The position numbers and the translations under genes are program-made. Shown piece by piece: positions 33,901-41,650 of a stretch of 64,000 nt of DNA (the first letter of the stretch is position 1; every line of letters starts with the position of its first letter). Where the stretch lies: assembly GCA_010279815.1 (NCBI GenBank), contig QEOQ01000104.1, positions 292,559-356,558 of the forward strand. Reading direction: 5' to 3'. The notes beneath the pieces were generated by a model. It was not told where the DNA came from and ran no database searches. It saw only the letters and a list, made by a program, of their open reading frames with translations. This DNA is from Brachionus plicatilis (taxonomy: Eukaryota > Rotifera > Eurotatoria > Ploima > Brachionidae).

Positions 33901-36077
33901 CTATTTTTTTGCGCCTTTTCAATGTTGAGACCGGAGTTGAATCCGTCTGGCTAGTAGGCGTATTTGTTAAATTTAGTAAATGTAGATATTTATATTTATT
34001 TTGTATTTGTCAATTTTAATTAGAAAATAAATTTTTAAAATTGTAAATTTCAGAATCGAACTTTTTTAAATTAGAAATTTCAGACCTCAAGATTTCAAAC
34101 TTCTAAATTTTAAACTTGATAATTTCAAACTTGAAACTTTTGATTCAAGTATAAAATTTCGAAGTTTAAAGTTCTGCCGGCTTTAAATTTTTAAAATTTC
34201 ACTTCATATTTAATATTCAATTTCAATTTTCCTTTGTCAAAAATTTCGAAGTGTTGAAAAATAAACTTAATAAATTTGAAATCCAGTTCAATTAACAACC
34301 CTACTCGAAAGTAATAAATTTATTTAAATTTTAAATATAATAATTATATTGATAATTTTTTGAATATTTTAACTAAATTTAAACTAAGTCTCATTAAAAA
34401 TTATTTTTATGCCATCAAAGTCTAAATATATCCGTTGTCGCACTAATTACCTTGAGGTTTTTGCCAGAAAAATATTCATGAGATGGAAACTAATGAAAAG
34501 ATGGAAGTTAATGTTGAATCTCATTTTAATTATAATAACCAAGAACCTTTAGTTTCATCGGTGTCTTTATTTTTTTTATTGAATATTTTGTCAAAAAATA
34601 TGGAGATAGAATTAAAAAATTTTTAAAAATCATTGCACGCTAAATCCAATAGATGGTCTATGGTGTTATCTAAAACAGTAAATTTGAGCCAGAACAAATT
34701 TATAATTTTCAAAACAAAAATTTGAAAAACACAAAGAAACAGTAGCCCTAACACTTAAGAATTTCGAACTCATTACTTTAAAGATTTGTGAAAGAAAATG
34801 TGAAAATTTAACAAAATTATATGTTTTGAGCAGTTTTTTCAATAAAAAAAATTGACACTCTTTTTTTAAAAAAAAATATACATCAGAGTGTAAAAAATTT
34901 AATGCTCTTTCAGAATGTATACAATTTTAAAAAATGTTTTATACCTGGGTCTAAAAGAACTACAAATTTTGAAATTTTATTTTTAGACCCCTACGTACGA
35001 AAATTTTTTTTTAGCCCCCAAAAATAAATGAATTTTAGGGTTTCAAGGACGTAGTTTACGAATTTTAAGTCAAAAATTAGAAATTCAGATAGCACTTAAA
35101 TTTTGAATTTCTGGAACTTTAAAAAATAATAAATTTAGAGATTTTACGTAGAGTGTTGAAAAAAAAATGTCCACAAAAAATTATTCAAGAACTTTGGCCT
35201 TTTTTGAGTGATTATTTAATTTAAATTTTTTGGACATTTTCGTTTTTAAATTGATTGTGTCAAAATTTTGACCACTTTAATCAATTTAAGAGAGCGGTTA
35301 CTTTAAAATAAAAAATATTTTCAACTTTTAAAACTTTATTTCAAAATAAAAAATTAAATAAAAACTTTTTAAATTTAATTTCAATTTTAAATTATATTTT
35401 AAGCCCTCGGACTGATCGGTGTGTACAACGAAAGCATTCGAAATGCGCTAATGTGGGCTCTGCAGTTCGAATCTGATCCAATAACTCGAACAGAAGCGTG
35501 CCATTCCACAATATTGCTCATCAACCAAAAGGATCAACAATTGGTAGAGATTTTGCTGGACAGACACTTGGTCGAAGAGGACACCATGGTGCGCAATGAA
35601 ATAATGGATGCTTTAATACACCTGGGCTATGATCCGAAAAGTGAGCTGCCTCTAGTTACTAAAATTAAAAATGATGTGAAAAAGTTAAATGACAAAAATG
35701 AGATAATTAGCAAAATACTGGAAATAGAGAAAGAACGTGAATTTGAATTTGAGAAAAAGAGGTTGATATGGGACGAAAATGAGAAAGGAGAGACCAAAGC
35801 TGACAGTTCAAGGGAAAAATTGAGCCAGTCAAGTTCTGACTCGTTTGGTCCATTTGAACCCAGGCTAATTGAAAAATCTGCCAAGAAAAATTTGAGCAAA
35901 AAATCAAAGAGGCCAAACGAGACAAGTTTTTTGTCCAGACTTGTCCAACAAGAGGCCAAAGAGGTGACGTCGTCCCGAAATTCGTTCAATTTAGACTTTT
36001 TTATTGACGAATTCACTGCCGAAAGTAAAAAATCTTTGAGCTCGCAAAGAATTCGAACAATCGCTGAGGAGCATTGA
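9028..36077 (+). CDS. HEATR4: HEAT repeat-containing protein 4-like, seven exons
   Basis: I join 9028-9911, 16408-16882, 23098-23227, 23278-23436, 30325-30920, 30985-31354 and 35404-36077. Every junction keeps phase, giving 1,095 codons plus stop. The first half is charged and poorly ordered. The second half is a run of HEAT/armadillo-type helix pairs (WTLAEIEELIRDMKNDEANVR; KLMDLMWNDVNHNVKK; ALMWALQFESDPITRTEA). Length and order fit HEATR4, a conserved protein of ciliated and testis tissue with no established biochemical role. The tail is Ser/Lys-rich. Long introns (6.5, 6.2, 6.9 and 4.0 kb) are filled with transposons; two are only 50 and 64 bp. The family name is my best match by eye, and another HEAT protein is possible. 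Confidence 0.72.
9926..11155 (+). mobile_element. 1.23-kb non-autonomous DNA element, copy 2
   Basis: Inverted near-identical twin of 646-1877, with the same TAACGTAA ends. It carries a TTACCCC array at about 10018, 10099, 10122, 10141 and 10163, and mixed-orientation copies at 10697-10800. Inserted 14 bp downstream of the splice donor of HEATR4-like exon 1 without disturbing the GTAATT. Non-coding as far as I can see. Confidence 0.7.
11179..12060 (+). mobile_element. TIR element with GGTCAC-rich ends and a zinc-finger remnant
   Basis: Ends TTGGGTCTTGCCTG and CAGGCAAGACTCAA are inverse. About 110 bp of subterminal sequence (GTGACCAGTGACTTTATGTC and similar) is repeated in inverted order at 11935-12050. 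The interior (11540-11809) is homologous to 47530-48800 and encodes a C2H2-finger tail. The target duplication is obscured by poly-T flanks. Superfamily unknown. Confidence 0.65.
11659..11809 (+). pseudogene. Transposon-borne C2H2 zinc-finger tail
   Basis: An open frame without ATG ending at TAA 11807-11809. It codes ...SKHKNPIACSECGKLM and ...KQHIAKMHK, a C-x2-C-x12-H-x4-H finger. Upstream it is closed by a stop. A diverged copy (SKHTNPIACAECGR) lies near 48724. I infer it is the end of a small DNA-binding protein of the surrounding TIR element. Confidence 0.5.
12880..13640. repeat. Large palindrome carrying nested insertions
   Basis: The outer arms (about 12887-12960 and 13551-13625) are inverse copies sharing ATAATTATCGGTAATTT and ACCATATTTTACG. 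Inside them are the two arms of a second inverted repeat (12996-13068 and 13500-13542, AGCAAAGTAAAATTTT family), and inside those a LINE fragment. Related sequence lies at 54564-55180. Confidence 0.6.
13062..13490 (-). pseudogene. LINE reverse-transcriptase C-terminus, fragment A
   Basis: Minus-strand frame of about 137 codons containing FKLLYTSLVRPLIEYGVSVW and LEKVQRRATKLI, the hallmark 3' end of reverse transcriptase in CR1/L2/Jockey-group non-LTR retrotransposons. Only the last part of pol is present (5'-truncated, as usual). It interrupts the inner palindrome 12996-13542. Similar to 22308-22898. Confidence 0.8.
13895..14115 (+). pseudogene. LINE fragment and 3' tail
   Basis: Plus-strand sequence homologous to 20059-20160 (GSILD..FPCLNSFSETD), a short reverse-transcriptase piece. 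An (AAATA)n-like tail follows near 14095-14125. Frames are broken. Confidence 0.5.
14568..14930. mobile_element. GGCAAATTGAAG-type MITE, right-truncated
   Basis: The left part matches 348-645 and the inverse of 32565-33051 (AAATTGAAGTTTGAGACC, then the shared CTGAATTATTTAAATTAT). The right end is missing. Inside HEATR4-like intron 1. Confidence 0.5.
14931..16407. other. Intron sequence, nothing recognised
   Basis: AT-rich intron DNA with no coding frame, RNA gene or clear repeat. It ends with TTTACTAAAAATTTAAAAG, the branch-point-like and acceptor sequence of exon 2. Confidence 0.5.
16408..16882 (+). CDS. HEATR4: HEATR4-like exon 2
   Basis: Acceptor at 16407 (an alternative six bases later, 16413, keeps the same phase). 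Encodes RTPLYRLPQGLKRIELENL and the conserved-looking CVYPAEFTAWLNGIKVVETG. Strong donor GACAAT|GTAAGT, phase 0. The ATG at 16424 could also start a shorter protein, but the frame is open back to the acceptor and joins exon 1 in phase. Confidence 0.72.
17231..18016. mobile_element. Palindromic element with an AT-hook coding remnant
   Basis: Left arm 17231-17277 (AAATGGGTTTTATTTAATCC, CTATAATTACTGAACCTAT) is inverse to 17968-18016. Between them a short frame ends in an AT-hook. Otherwise non-coding. Target duplication not identified. Confidence 0.5.
17505..17552 (+). pseudogene. AT-hook peptide end
   Basis: Codes YPKKRGRGRPKKK then stop, a textbook AT-hook (RGRP core). The frame is closed just upstream, so this is a remnant of a longer DNA-binding protein, probably from the enclosing element. 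Confidence 0.4.
18017..19459. other. Intron 2 sequence with loose inverted repeats
   Basis: AT-rich. Loosely complementary blocks (about 18730-18910 and 19070-19250) suggest an old inverted-repeat element. No ORF or RNA gene seen. Confidence 0.35.
19460..19680. mobile_element. Palindromic MITE (221 bp) with TA-type ends
   Basis: Arms of about 85 bp are nearly perfect inverses: TACTCTGAGTCCAAAAATT to the left and its inverse ending GGACCCAGAGTA to the right, both continuing through ATGTATCAGCTGAAACAGAC. TA at both borders fits Tc1/mariner-type insertion. Non-coding, inside HEATR4-like intron 2. Confidence 0.75.
19750..20225 (+). pseudogene. Decayed LINE reverse-transcriptase fragment
   Basis: Frames are broken, but the blocks ADDLAPFLF, LYKSLIGSILDFSFPCLNSF and KKIQVIQNQQ follow the order of a non-LTR reverse transcriptase from the active-site region to the thumb. 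It abuts the mariner remnant at about 20225. Confidence 0.6.
20226..20766 (-). pseudogene. Internally deleted Tc1/mariner transposase
   Basis: The N-terminal 63 codons (20766-20575) encode a helix-turn-helix start, MGLSVSEREAFRKAV followed by VAHFTKQGIAPSTIYNAI. Downstream, 20460-20226 keeps the C-terminal signature: SIRGGWQASTEQQLINRIK, then LKEFDLNFVKSLMVGLRTV, preceded by a DLASSHYS motif. The catalytic middle is deleted or scrambled. Non-functional. Confidence 0.65.
21145..21787 (-). mobile_element. 643-bp TIR element encoding a small unknown protein
   Basis: Inverted ends CCAACACACGAAAAAATC and ...GATTTTTGAGTGTGTTG share about 80 bp, including AAAATCTAACAAACACACT. The interior has one minus-strand ORF (21366-21608). 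The right end is used as the landing site of a hAT-type MITE at 21792. I cannot place it in a superfamily. Confidence 0.55.
21366..21608 (-). CDS. Small protein of the 643-bp TIR element
   Basis: 80 codons starting MKMVEFYSVNKKEFRMEPKM, with a Cys/His-bearing middle (DNCDGYHRTCQIRNR) and a basic tail (KKRSTKKLFKNL). Not recognised. Its size and lone position between terminal inverted repeats suggest a truncated transposase or DNA-binding accessory protein. It may not be expressed. Confidence 0.35.
   Translation of the reverse strand: MKMVEFYSVNKKEFRMEPKMSSTMKQQASKFAKKDYFHNQFDNCDGYHRTCQIRNRAFVKKRSTKKLFKNLRILIILNQK
21792..21904. mobile_element. hAT-type MITE (113 bp) with perfect 8-bp target duplication
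   Basis: Begins CAGACTTGGGCAAAAGTCA and ends in its inverse, TGACTTTTGCCCCAGTCTG. GTTGAAAC is duplicated exactly at 21784-21791 and 21905-21912. The interior is built from repeated AAGTCAAGTC. An 8-bp duplication with a CAGA terminus fits the hAT superfamily. Confidence 0.85.
22308..22898 (-). pseudogene. LINE reverse-transcriptase C-terminus, fragment B
   Basis: 196-codon minus-strand frame with LNLKKCKAMYLG, the FITNDLKWNKQC segment, then SLRLLYASLVRPHLEYAVG and ILEKVKRRATKLI. This is the end of a CR1/L2/Jockey-group reverse transcriptase, related to fragment A at 13062. It is 5'-truncated and lies in HEATR4-like intron 2. A (TAG)n stretch lies at its 3' side. Confidence 0.85.
23098..23227 (+). 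CDS. HEATR4: HEATR4-like exon 3
   Basis: Acceptor TTTATAAAG, then an in-phase frame containing NFWHLLPNVTPDTELRKAL, donor CAAG|GTAAAG. Followed by a 50-bp intron. Confidence 0.68.
23278..23436 (+). CDS. HEATR4: HEATR4-like exon 4 (first HEAT helix pair)
   Basis: After GGATCAG, the frame codes EWRHKWQTSNRWTLAEIEEL then DEANVRFQAVVVCSRAVEKA, a typical HEAT helix pair. Donor GCTTG|GTAAAT, phase 1. A tRNA gene begins 34 bp into the next intron. Confidence 0.72.
23471..23552 (-). tRNA. tRNA-Ser (UGA)
   Basis: Reads GCTGCGATGGCCGAGTGGTT at the 5' end with a matching acceptor stem TCGCAGC and discriminator G. The anticodon loop CTTGAAA gives anticodon TGA. It has a long variable arm, the GGTTCGAATCC T-loop and no intron; length is 82 nt, typical of serine tRNA. 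All stems pair by inspection. It lies antisense inside HEATR4-like intron 4, 34 bp after the donor. Confidence 0.95.
23553..24918. other. Intron 4 sequence, nothing recognised
   Basis: AT-rich intron DNA after the tRNA gene. Several AAGATCTT-like words recur between 24200 and 24620, but no ordered repeat or ORF is visible. Confidence 0.45.
24919..25267. mobile_element. Mariner-type MITE (349 bp)
   Basis: Homologous to 31872-32237. Long inverted arms (ATTCAAATACAAATTGAACA and the inverse), TA on both sides (24917-24918, 25268-25269). Non-coding. Confidence 0.7.
25268..26474. other. Intron 4 sequence with a possible decayed minus-strand frame
   Basis: Between about 25560 and 25900 the minus strand is less AT-rich and shows broken frames (an LELIEDNQCKLKESEDAHLN stretch), suggesting an old transposon ORF that I cannot name. 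The rest is featureless. Confidence 0.3.
26483..27645. mobile_element. TIR element (1,163 bp) with 8-bp target duplication
   Basis: Ends GGTTATTACTAAAACACGG and the inverse CCGTGTTTTAGTAATAACC. The inverted arms run about 75-100 bp; the right arm carries an extra repeat of its own start. GTGCTTAC is duplicated at 26475-26482 and 27646-27653. No transposase is visible, so it is non-autonomous. Its interior contains a dispersed repeat shared with 40535-40742. Confidence 0.8.
26845..27070 (+). repeat. Dispersed repeat shared with 40535-40742
   Basis: Shared blocks include TTTAAACTAAGAG, AATTTCTTCTGGAATAAACTT and TTAACTTTTATTTTAA. Non-coding and of unknown class. Confidence 0.6.
27654..29241. 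other. Intron 4 sequence, nothing firm
   Basis: AT-rich. A short GGGCCTAATAGGCC stem near 28420 may be an old LINE 3' hairpin. No ORF or RNA gene supported. Confidence 0.4.
29242..30022 (-). mobile_element. Solo LTR, second copy, split by a MITE
   Basis: The reverse complement matches 7889-8146 over its whole length (CATACCCTTGGTATAACT ... TTGTGTCACC) once the 514-bp insertion at 29366-29879 is removed. Termini are slightly mutated. Confidence 0.7.
29366..29879. mobile_element. MITE (514 bp) with 9-bp target duplication, Mutator-like
   Basis: Ends GGCAACTTGAAGTTCATGATC and the inverse GATCATGAACTTCAATTTGCC. TTATTTGTT is duplicated exactly at 29357-29365 and 29880-29888. The empty site is visible in the other solo LTR near 8010-8030. 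A 9-bp duplication fits the Mutator-like group. Non-coding. Confidence 0.85.
30325..30920 (+). CDS. HEATR4: HEATR4-like exon 5
   Basis: The acceptor after CAAACAAAAG keeps phase 1 but is weak. The frame encodes HEAT helices (FKVKLAAAIGIFVIMKKFA; KTLGTTDKYTAALCLGKDGF; EHVRERILTCKLIPCLKTAL). Donor ACCAAA|GTAAGA. Coding DNA here is visibly less AT-rich than the intron. Confidence 0.78.
30985..31354 (+). CDS. HEATR4: HEATR4-like exon 6
   Basis: Joined across a 64-bp intron. Encodes KIVAKLMDLMWNDVNHNVKK, VAAQTLGRTGRGKEVHDQLF and RISALKIINHVG, clear HEAT repeats. Donor AGAA|GTGAGT, phase 1. Confidence 0.82.
31438..31866. mobile_element. Palindromic element with GTGAACA/GATCACC arms (429 bp)
   Basis: Arms of about 70 bp: TATTATGTCGGTTTAGTGAA with CACCAATTTGGTGATCAGTA on the left and inverses on the right. 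The TTATGTCGRTTTRRTGA block is also in the arms of 11179-12060, suggesting related ends. Non-coding, in HEATR4-like intron 6. Confidence 0.65.
31872..32237. mobile_element. Mariner-type MITE (366 bp) at a TA site
   Basis: Ends TTGTGAATTTCAAATACAAA and its inverse, flanked by TA (31870-31871 and 32238-32239). Best-preserved of three copies. It landed directly beside the right end of the 31438-31866 palindrome. Confidence 0.8.
32565..33051. mobile_element. GGCAAATTGAAG-type MITE, full copy (487 bp)
   Basis: Inverted ends (GCAAATTGAAGTTTCAGATC and GATCTCAAACTTCAATTTGCC). Uninterrupted relative of 348-2013. Target duplication no longer readable. Confidence 0.65.
33116..34303 (-). mobile_element. 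hAT element (1,188 bp), non-autonomous, with transposase N-terminus
   Basis: Terminal repeats TAGGGTTGTTAATTGAA and the inverse TTCAATTAACAACCCTA. 8-bp flanks CTCAAAAG (33108-33115) and CTCGAAAG (34304-34311) differ by one base and fit a hAT target duplication. The interior encodes the BED finger and an early transposase region only; the catalytic part is absent. In HEATR4-like intron 6. Confidence 0.85.
33450..33922 (-). pseudogene. hAT transposase N-terminal fragment with BED zinc finger, frameshifted
   Basis: The first frame (33922-33635) starts MKRRKKIEPRSWVWQSQNVV and holds C-x2-C...H-x4-H (CYICQ ... HLLEKH), a BED-type finger. A second frame overlapping its end continues with NKKLISFIMANNLPFYIV and CHQTLRYKLLPEM, typical of hAT transposases, so one frameshift separates them. 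The DDE-like core is missing. Non-functional. Confidence 0.75.
34312..35403. other. Intron 6 sequence, nothing recognised
   Basis: AT-rich, ending in ATTATATTTTAAG, the acceptor of the last HEATR4-like exon. No ORF or repeat boundary seen. Confidence 0.45.
35404..36077 (+). CDS. HEATR4: HEATR4-like exon 7 (C-terminus)
   Basis: Begins in phase (LGLIGVYNESIRNALMWAL) with the last HEAT helices, then a Lys/Glu-rich helix and a Ser-rich low-complexity tail to TGA at 36075-36077. Confidence 0.82.
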
Positions 36078-36108
36078 AAAAATTTTTAATCCTTTTTTGT
36101 TCTTTAAT

Positions 36109-36114
36109 AATAAA
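36109..36114 (+). promoter_or_regulatory. Polyadenylation signal of the HEATR4-like gene
   Basis: AATAAA 32 bp after the stop codon. Confidence 0.6.
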
Positions 36115-39100
36115 AATTATCAAGCGTGAAAATTTATTTTTCTTTTTTGATATTTTGACATTTTAAAGTCGCTAAGTATTTTAATTAATAAATAATTAAT
36201 CAATTTAAGAAATGTAATTTATAAGGCTAAAATTGTCTTTTAAGTAAAATTGTGAAAATTTAATTAAAGAGAGCTGTTTGAGTGAAAAATTGTCAAAAAA
36301 AATTTTTTTAATTTTTTATTTTTTTTAAATTAGCTGAAATTAATTAGGATTTTTTAATCAAAATAACACGCAAAAACGTGATTTTTTCTATAAGTTGAAA
36401 ATTATTTTTATTTACTCAATTGGACCATTAAAATATAAGAAAATTGTTAAAATTAATTTTATTTAAAAATGATATTTTTTGCTAATTGATTGCAGTTTTG
36501 TTCAATTATTATTAATCAATGGAAGATAAGAGATGAAGTCAGTCTTGGAAGAAATAAGTCTAGATATCAATAATTTGAAAAAAATAATTTTTCACAATAA
36601 AAATCCGCTAGGAAATCAAATTTCAAAAATTTATTCTTTATCTAAAAATCAAAAAAGCTTTTTTCCTAATTATTTTTTAGACTTTTATCCTTTTAAAGAT
36701 TATTAACTTTTTTTCGTCTTTGATATTTTTCAATGAAAATAATTTAAAATCTAAAAACAAGTAATTTTTTTGTTGCAATTGCTTATTAAATATTTTTGAC
36801 AATCTTTAATAAATCAATTGAAAATTAAAAAAAAATATATTTATTTTCTTCAAGTTTAAGTCTGACTTGAAAGTCCAACAAGTTTTTTGGCTTGTTGGAC
36901 TTGGAATTTTATAAAAGTCCTAATAAAACATGCAAAAGTATCATCAGATATTTTATTTATCAATAACTTTAATTTTATTTAATTTCATTAATTAATAAAA
37001 TCAAAAAAAGTATTCAAAAATTGTTATCTAAAGTTATATATTTCATCCACATCTTTATATTTAAATGTTATTAAATCGAGATTTAACGATTGCCTTCTGA
37101 CCCCGTGTATTTTTAAAAATTTATTTTTGTATTTAGTCAAATAAAATAAATAATCTTTAAAAATACAAAATTAATTTATTTATGAAAGAAAAATTTTAAT
37201 TAAAAAATAAATTTTATTTTTTAAAATTTTTATTAAAAACAGCTTCAATTTCTCAAAAATAAATTTTTTTAATTTAATTAATGTTAATTAATTTTTTAAA
37301 CTTTTAATCTTTGAAATTTATTTAATCTTTTTTATATTAAATATATGATTTGGGCCATAAAAGGCATTGTCAAGTTTGAATGACGCTTTACCACTCAGTC
37401 AAATGATTAAATGAGTTTCTTTCAAAGATTATGAAAAAAATCGAAAGGTAATAAATGCTCACAAAATTTTGATCAAAAATAGATAAATTTTAATTTTGAT
37501 TTCTCTAAAAAGAGATAACTAAATTTGACTTTAGTTGGCCAAATAATTGAAAACAAAAGACTCATTTTTTATCAAGTTTTCAAAATAAAAATTATAAAAT
37601 TAAAGAATGCTTTTTTGTTTGAACAAAGCATCAAATATCTTTGACATTCTTAAAATCAATCAATTAAAACAAATGAAAAAAGTGTTTATCTTATTTTTAA
37701 TAGTTGACTAGTTTAGCTAAATTGACTTAAAATCCCAATTATATAGAAACTGTGCAATAGTTTTAATTTGCCAATTTTAAACGCTTTTTAAAATTAAATT
37801 TAAAAGCATGAAATTTAAATTAAAATGAACAAAAATTTTGCTTGCTGCATGTTTTTTAGAATGTCCATTCCATTCAATTGAATTCATATAGAATGAAAAT
37901 TTTCTTTTGATAAAAATTTTCAAAATTATTTTTGTTAATTAAATCAGAATTTAATTCGATTGATTTATGCATAGTTTTTTCTGTATTAAGGTATCTAGGG
38001 TCAATTCTATTATATAAATTTTTATTTATTTTTTATTTTATTTTATCTTATTTAACTTTTATTTTTTTATTTTTATTTTTTTTTATATTCTGAAGGACCA
38101 TTAGTTCGGTACAGATAAACAAATAAATAAATAAAATGTAAATCTTTTAAGCTTTAAAATTGATAAGGTTCTAAATTTTTCATTGCTTGTTTGCTTTTTA
38201 TTTTTGAATGTCAATAAGAACTTCTTTAATGTAATATTTCAATACAATTTTTTTAAATTTTATATTGATTAAGCTTTTTTTTTGTACTATTTTCGAAAAA
38301 AGTGAAAATAAAATTTATTTTAAAATTTTTAAACTGTTTCAATTTAAGTATATTTATTTAATTTATTTAAAGAATAATTTAGGAATAAGACTATAGGGAA
38401 GTTTTTTGGGAAAATTTTATTTAATTTAAAATTACAATAAAAATAATAAAATAATTTTGTCAATAATATTTCAATTTCTAAGCAAAAATAATTCACTTAA
38501 TTTGATACAATCAAATTGGAGCTTCCAATCTTTGACCTTGATGAGACAAAAATTGCAAAAAACATATTAATGAGGGTCCAAAGATTAAATCTTGATTCTA
38601 AGCCTGTTCTCTACTCGGAGGTATTCAGGATCTTGATTGGGGATTTATTAATTAAAAAAAGAATTGTTTTATTTATTAAACTTTATTGGGAATATTTTTT
38701 AATTTTTTTTCTAAAAATAATCTGAGTACTTACAAAAACAAAAACTTATAATCAAACACAAAGGACTGGATAAATTAAATTATCAACTAATTATTATTTG
38801 ATAAGCTTAATTTGAGTTTTTAATATAATTTTATTTTTCTGGTCTTAATTTTTTTAAATTTTACAAGAGTTTTTTTAAAGCCACAAATTAAAGTCTGGAG
38901 TAAAAAAAATTTGGGGTCTTTGACTTGGACTTGACTTGTGACTTTTAAAAATTACATTATAACTTTTGGTTTCTCTTGTTTAATAATGTCACTGGAAAAT
39001 AGTGGCAGAATAATCGATTTTTTAATTCGTTCATTTAACACCAATTCTAGCGATGTAATTTAAATTTTAAAATTAAATATTAGAAGTTCTTTATTATTTT

Positions 39101-40151
39101 GATTTGACACAAGTGACAAGAGAAAAAGTTTATTATCAGAAATTAAGAAAAAATGAAAAATTTCCTTTGGTGCAAATTGTTCAATAAAAAAATCCTTTGA
39201 AGATTTTTTCATTTTTTTGTTTAAGGTAAAAAAGTTACATCTTAATACCTTATAAAAAAAAAACAAAATATGTTTTTTATACTAAAAGCTTAATTTGATT
39301 TGTCATCAAACAAACTTAAATTCTTATTTATTCGAATAAATGTTTTCTTTATGTTGATTACTTTTAAAAATCTATCTAAAATATTCAATTTCTAAAAAAC
39401 TTTTTATTTTGAGGACAACATCACTCTTAGATTCAAATAAACTCCAGCACACAGACCTTTTGCTTGAAAAATTTTGATTAAACAACTTTACAGTAAAAAA
39501 GATTATAAAATATTTTAAAATTCAGTAATTATTTTAAAATAAGGAAGAAGCAGTCTTATTAGACATTTGTATAACATCATGTTCAGTGAGATCGAGTTGC
39601 TCTATTTAAAGTAAATATTTATTAAAGAGACTAGTTAACACTAGTGAGTAAAAAAAATAAATTTGTCAATTTAATAATTTAGGTATGATTTAAAAATTCA
39701 TCAGGGAAAAATGTAAATGTATTTTTAGTAATGAAATACAAAAAAAAATAATCTCCTTTTTTTTTTAATTAAGATAAAGAGCAGTTGAACGGGTACGACT
39801 GTTTTCTCGCTCATTTTTTTTTCAATGGGAAAAAAGAAAGAAAAATCATTTTTTAAATTAAATATCAAAATGTTTTTATTTCAATTGTACTTGTTAGGGA
39901 TAAAAAAATTCTTATAAAAAAATTTTACAAATAATTTGTAAAACAATACAACTTCAATGAAAAAAAAATTCAATGACTATTTTGACGTCTATTTTTTTCT
40001 TTAATTTTTATTTAGAATTAAAAAGTTTAATGATTAAAAATTAAATTAAAAAAAAATTAAAACTGAATTTCCTAAAATTAAATTTATAATGTATATGTTG
40101 TAAAAATTTAATGATCAATTTTTCGAAGAATAAAAAATTTCAAGAGAGTAA
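36115..40151. other. Intergenic AT-rich DNA with LINE tails
   Basis: No gene supported. A LINE-like 3' tail with (AAAT)n lies near 38090-38140. A GTCCAACAAG...CTTGTTGGAC hairpin lies at 36867-36901. Short AAGTCA-rich words near 38880-38950 resemble the interior of the hAT-type MITE at 21792. Confidence 0.4.
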
Positions 40152-40295
40152 ATTAATCTTGACTTTGGAATAAATGGTAACAATTTAGATCATGAAGAAA
40201 GGTTAAATGCATTCATGAAATTAACATTTGGTATCATGGTGGATGAATTAAAAGAACGCTGTAATTTAAGGCTTAATCACACATTTCTAAAATAA
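40152..40295 (+). other. Short unrecognised open frame
   Basis: 48 codons without an upstream ATG that read as ordinary protein (DFGINGNNLDHEERLNAFMK, then VDELKERCNLRLNHTFLK). Composition differs from the flanking noise. It may be an old transposon or exon fragment; function unknown. Confidence 0.25.
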
Positions 40296-40534
40296 ACATC
40301 AATAATATATTTCCAAATAAAGTTACATTTGATTCGAACATAACTTGAATCATAAATATGCAGATTTACTTGAAAATCCCATGGACAAATTGAAATATTA
40401 CTTTTATATAAAAAAAATTCTAAGTCATTACTTTGACTTAAAAAAAAAAATTTAAGTCATAACTTTAATATAAATTTCTGTGACTTAGACTTAAAACTGT
40501 GGCTTAAAAACAACTCTGGTTTATTCTATAAGGA

Positions 40535-40742
40535 ACTAATACCATCGAAGCCATTTGATCATTTTTATTTTGAATAAACCTTAACTCCTGGCTTTAAACT
40601 AAGAGTGAGCGAAAAAATTTACTTTTATTCTTAAAAAAATTTTGAATTTCTTCTGGAATAAACTTTAAAAAATTTTAAAGTTAAATTCAAAATTATAAAA
40701 AAATTAAAAATTAACTTTTATTTTAATTTTTGTCTTTATTCT
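40535..40742 (+). repeat. Dispersed repeat shared with 26845-27070
   Basis: Matches the interior of the 1,163-bp TIR element at 26483. Here no terminal repeats are evident. Confidence 0.55.
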
Positions 40743-40893
40743 AACAAATTTATAATAAGTTTCAAGGTAAATCAACAGGCTAGTGCCCTCATCCATTGAA
40801 TAGACTCTTCATTTATTTCAATTAAAAAAAATTTCATTAAAATACAATATATGAAAATGTTTTGTATAAAAATTTTATTAAAAAAAGAAAAAT

Positions 40894-41124
40894 TTAATTA
40901 ATTTTATAGATTGATTTGTAAAAATTTTTGTAAACCAATTCAAATTTATTGAGAAAAATTATATTTATGTTATTAAAAATAGATGTTTTGAAATGATTGA
41001 AGGGTAAAAATAAAAGATCAATAACAAAATTAGAAGTTAATTTTGGGAAAAAATCATAAAAAGTTAGCTCTCCAAATTTTGTTTTAGTTTTTGGTACAAT
41101 TAAATTATTACAAAAAAATACCAC
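40894..41124 (-). pseudogene. LINE reverse-transcriptase C-terminal remnant
   Basis: The frame includes FNHFKTSIFNNINIIF, matching NHFKLSIFNGINIIYE in the LINE remnant at 55910-56500. Weak, frame short. Confidence 0.4.
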
Positions 41125-41650
41125 TATTAAGTATGTTTAAATCAGATTTTGAAGCTTGTTTAAAATAAAGTATCTATAGATTAATTCGTGATCACATCTT
41201 GGTTTTATTTATTTATTTGAAAAATAATTTAGGAGTTGGACTCCAGGGCAGTTTCGAGCGGTTTAATCCCTCTTTACAGCCTTCTTATTAGTAAATTTTT
41301 TATTAGAAAAGTTAGGGTGTTTTTGATTTAAAATTTTCAAATAAATTTTCAAAATTTTTAAAAACATCTTGATTTTAAAAATTTAATAAACAGGACATTT
41401 GCTATATCATCAATTTTTTCGGTTTTCAAAGACTTGTGGATTGTGTTTATGTCGTAAAGAACAAGCAAAATAAATTATTTGCACCTAAAGTAAAAAAATG
41501 GAATTTTACCTAAATAAAAATAATGAATAAAATTTATATTAAATCTGAATACAATTTAGCTTGAATTAACATTTTTTACCAAATTAAAATTAAATAAGAA
41601 AAATTTGATTTAATTTTTTAAAAATGATAGACAATGCTTATATCACATAA

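Noticed and set aside
35627..36016. 129-codon antisense ORF over HEATR4-like exon 7
   Set aside because: Ser/Leu/Phe-rich mirror of the charged sense coding sequence.
36855..36915. Strong GTCCAACAAG/CTTGTTGGAC hairpin as a terminator or microRNA
   Set aside because: A single short stem in a transposon-rich spacer. No conserved arms or transcript evidence, and bacterial-type terminators do not apply here.
38516..38725. 69-codon plus-strand ORF starting MELPIFDLDETKIAKNILMR
   Set aside because: The first 45 codons look protein-like but match nothing I know and have no splice or promoter context. The rest is AT-rich noise.
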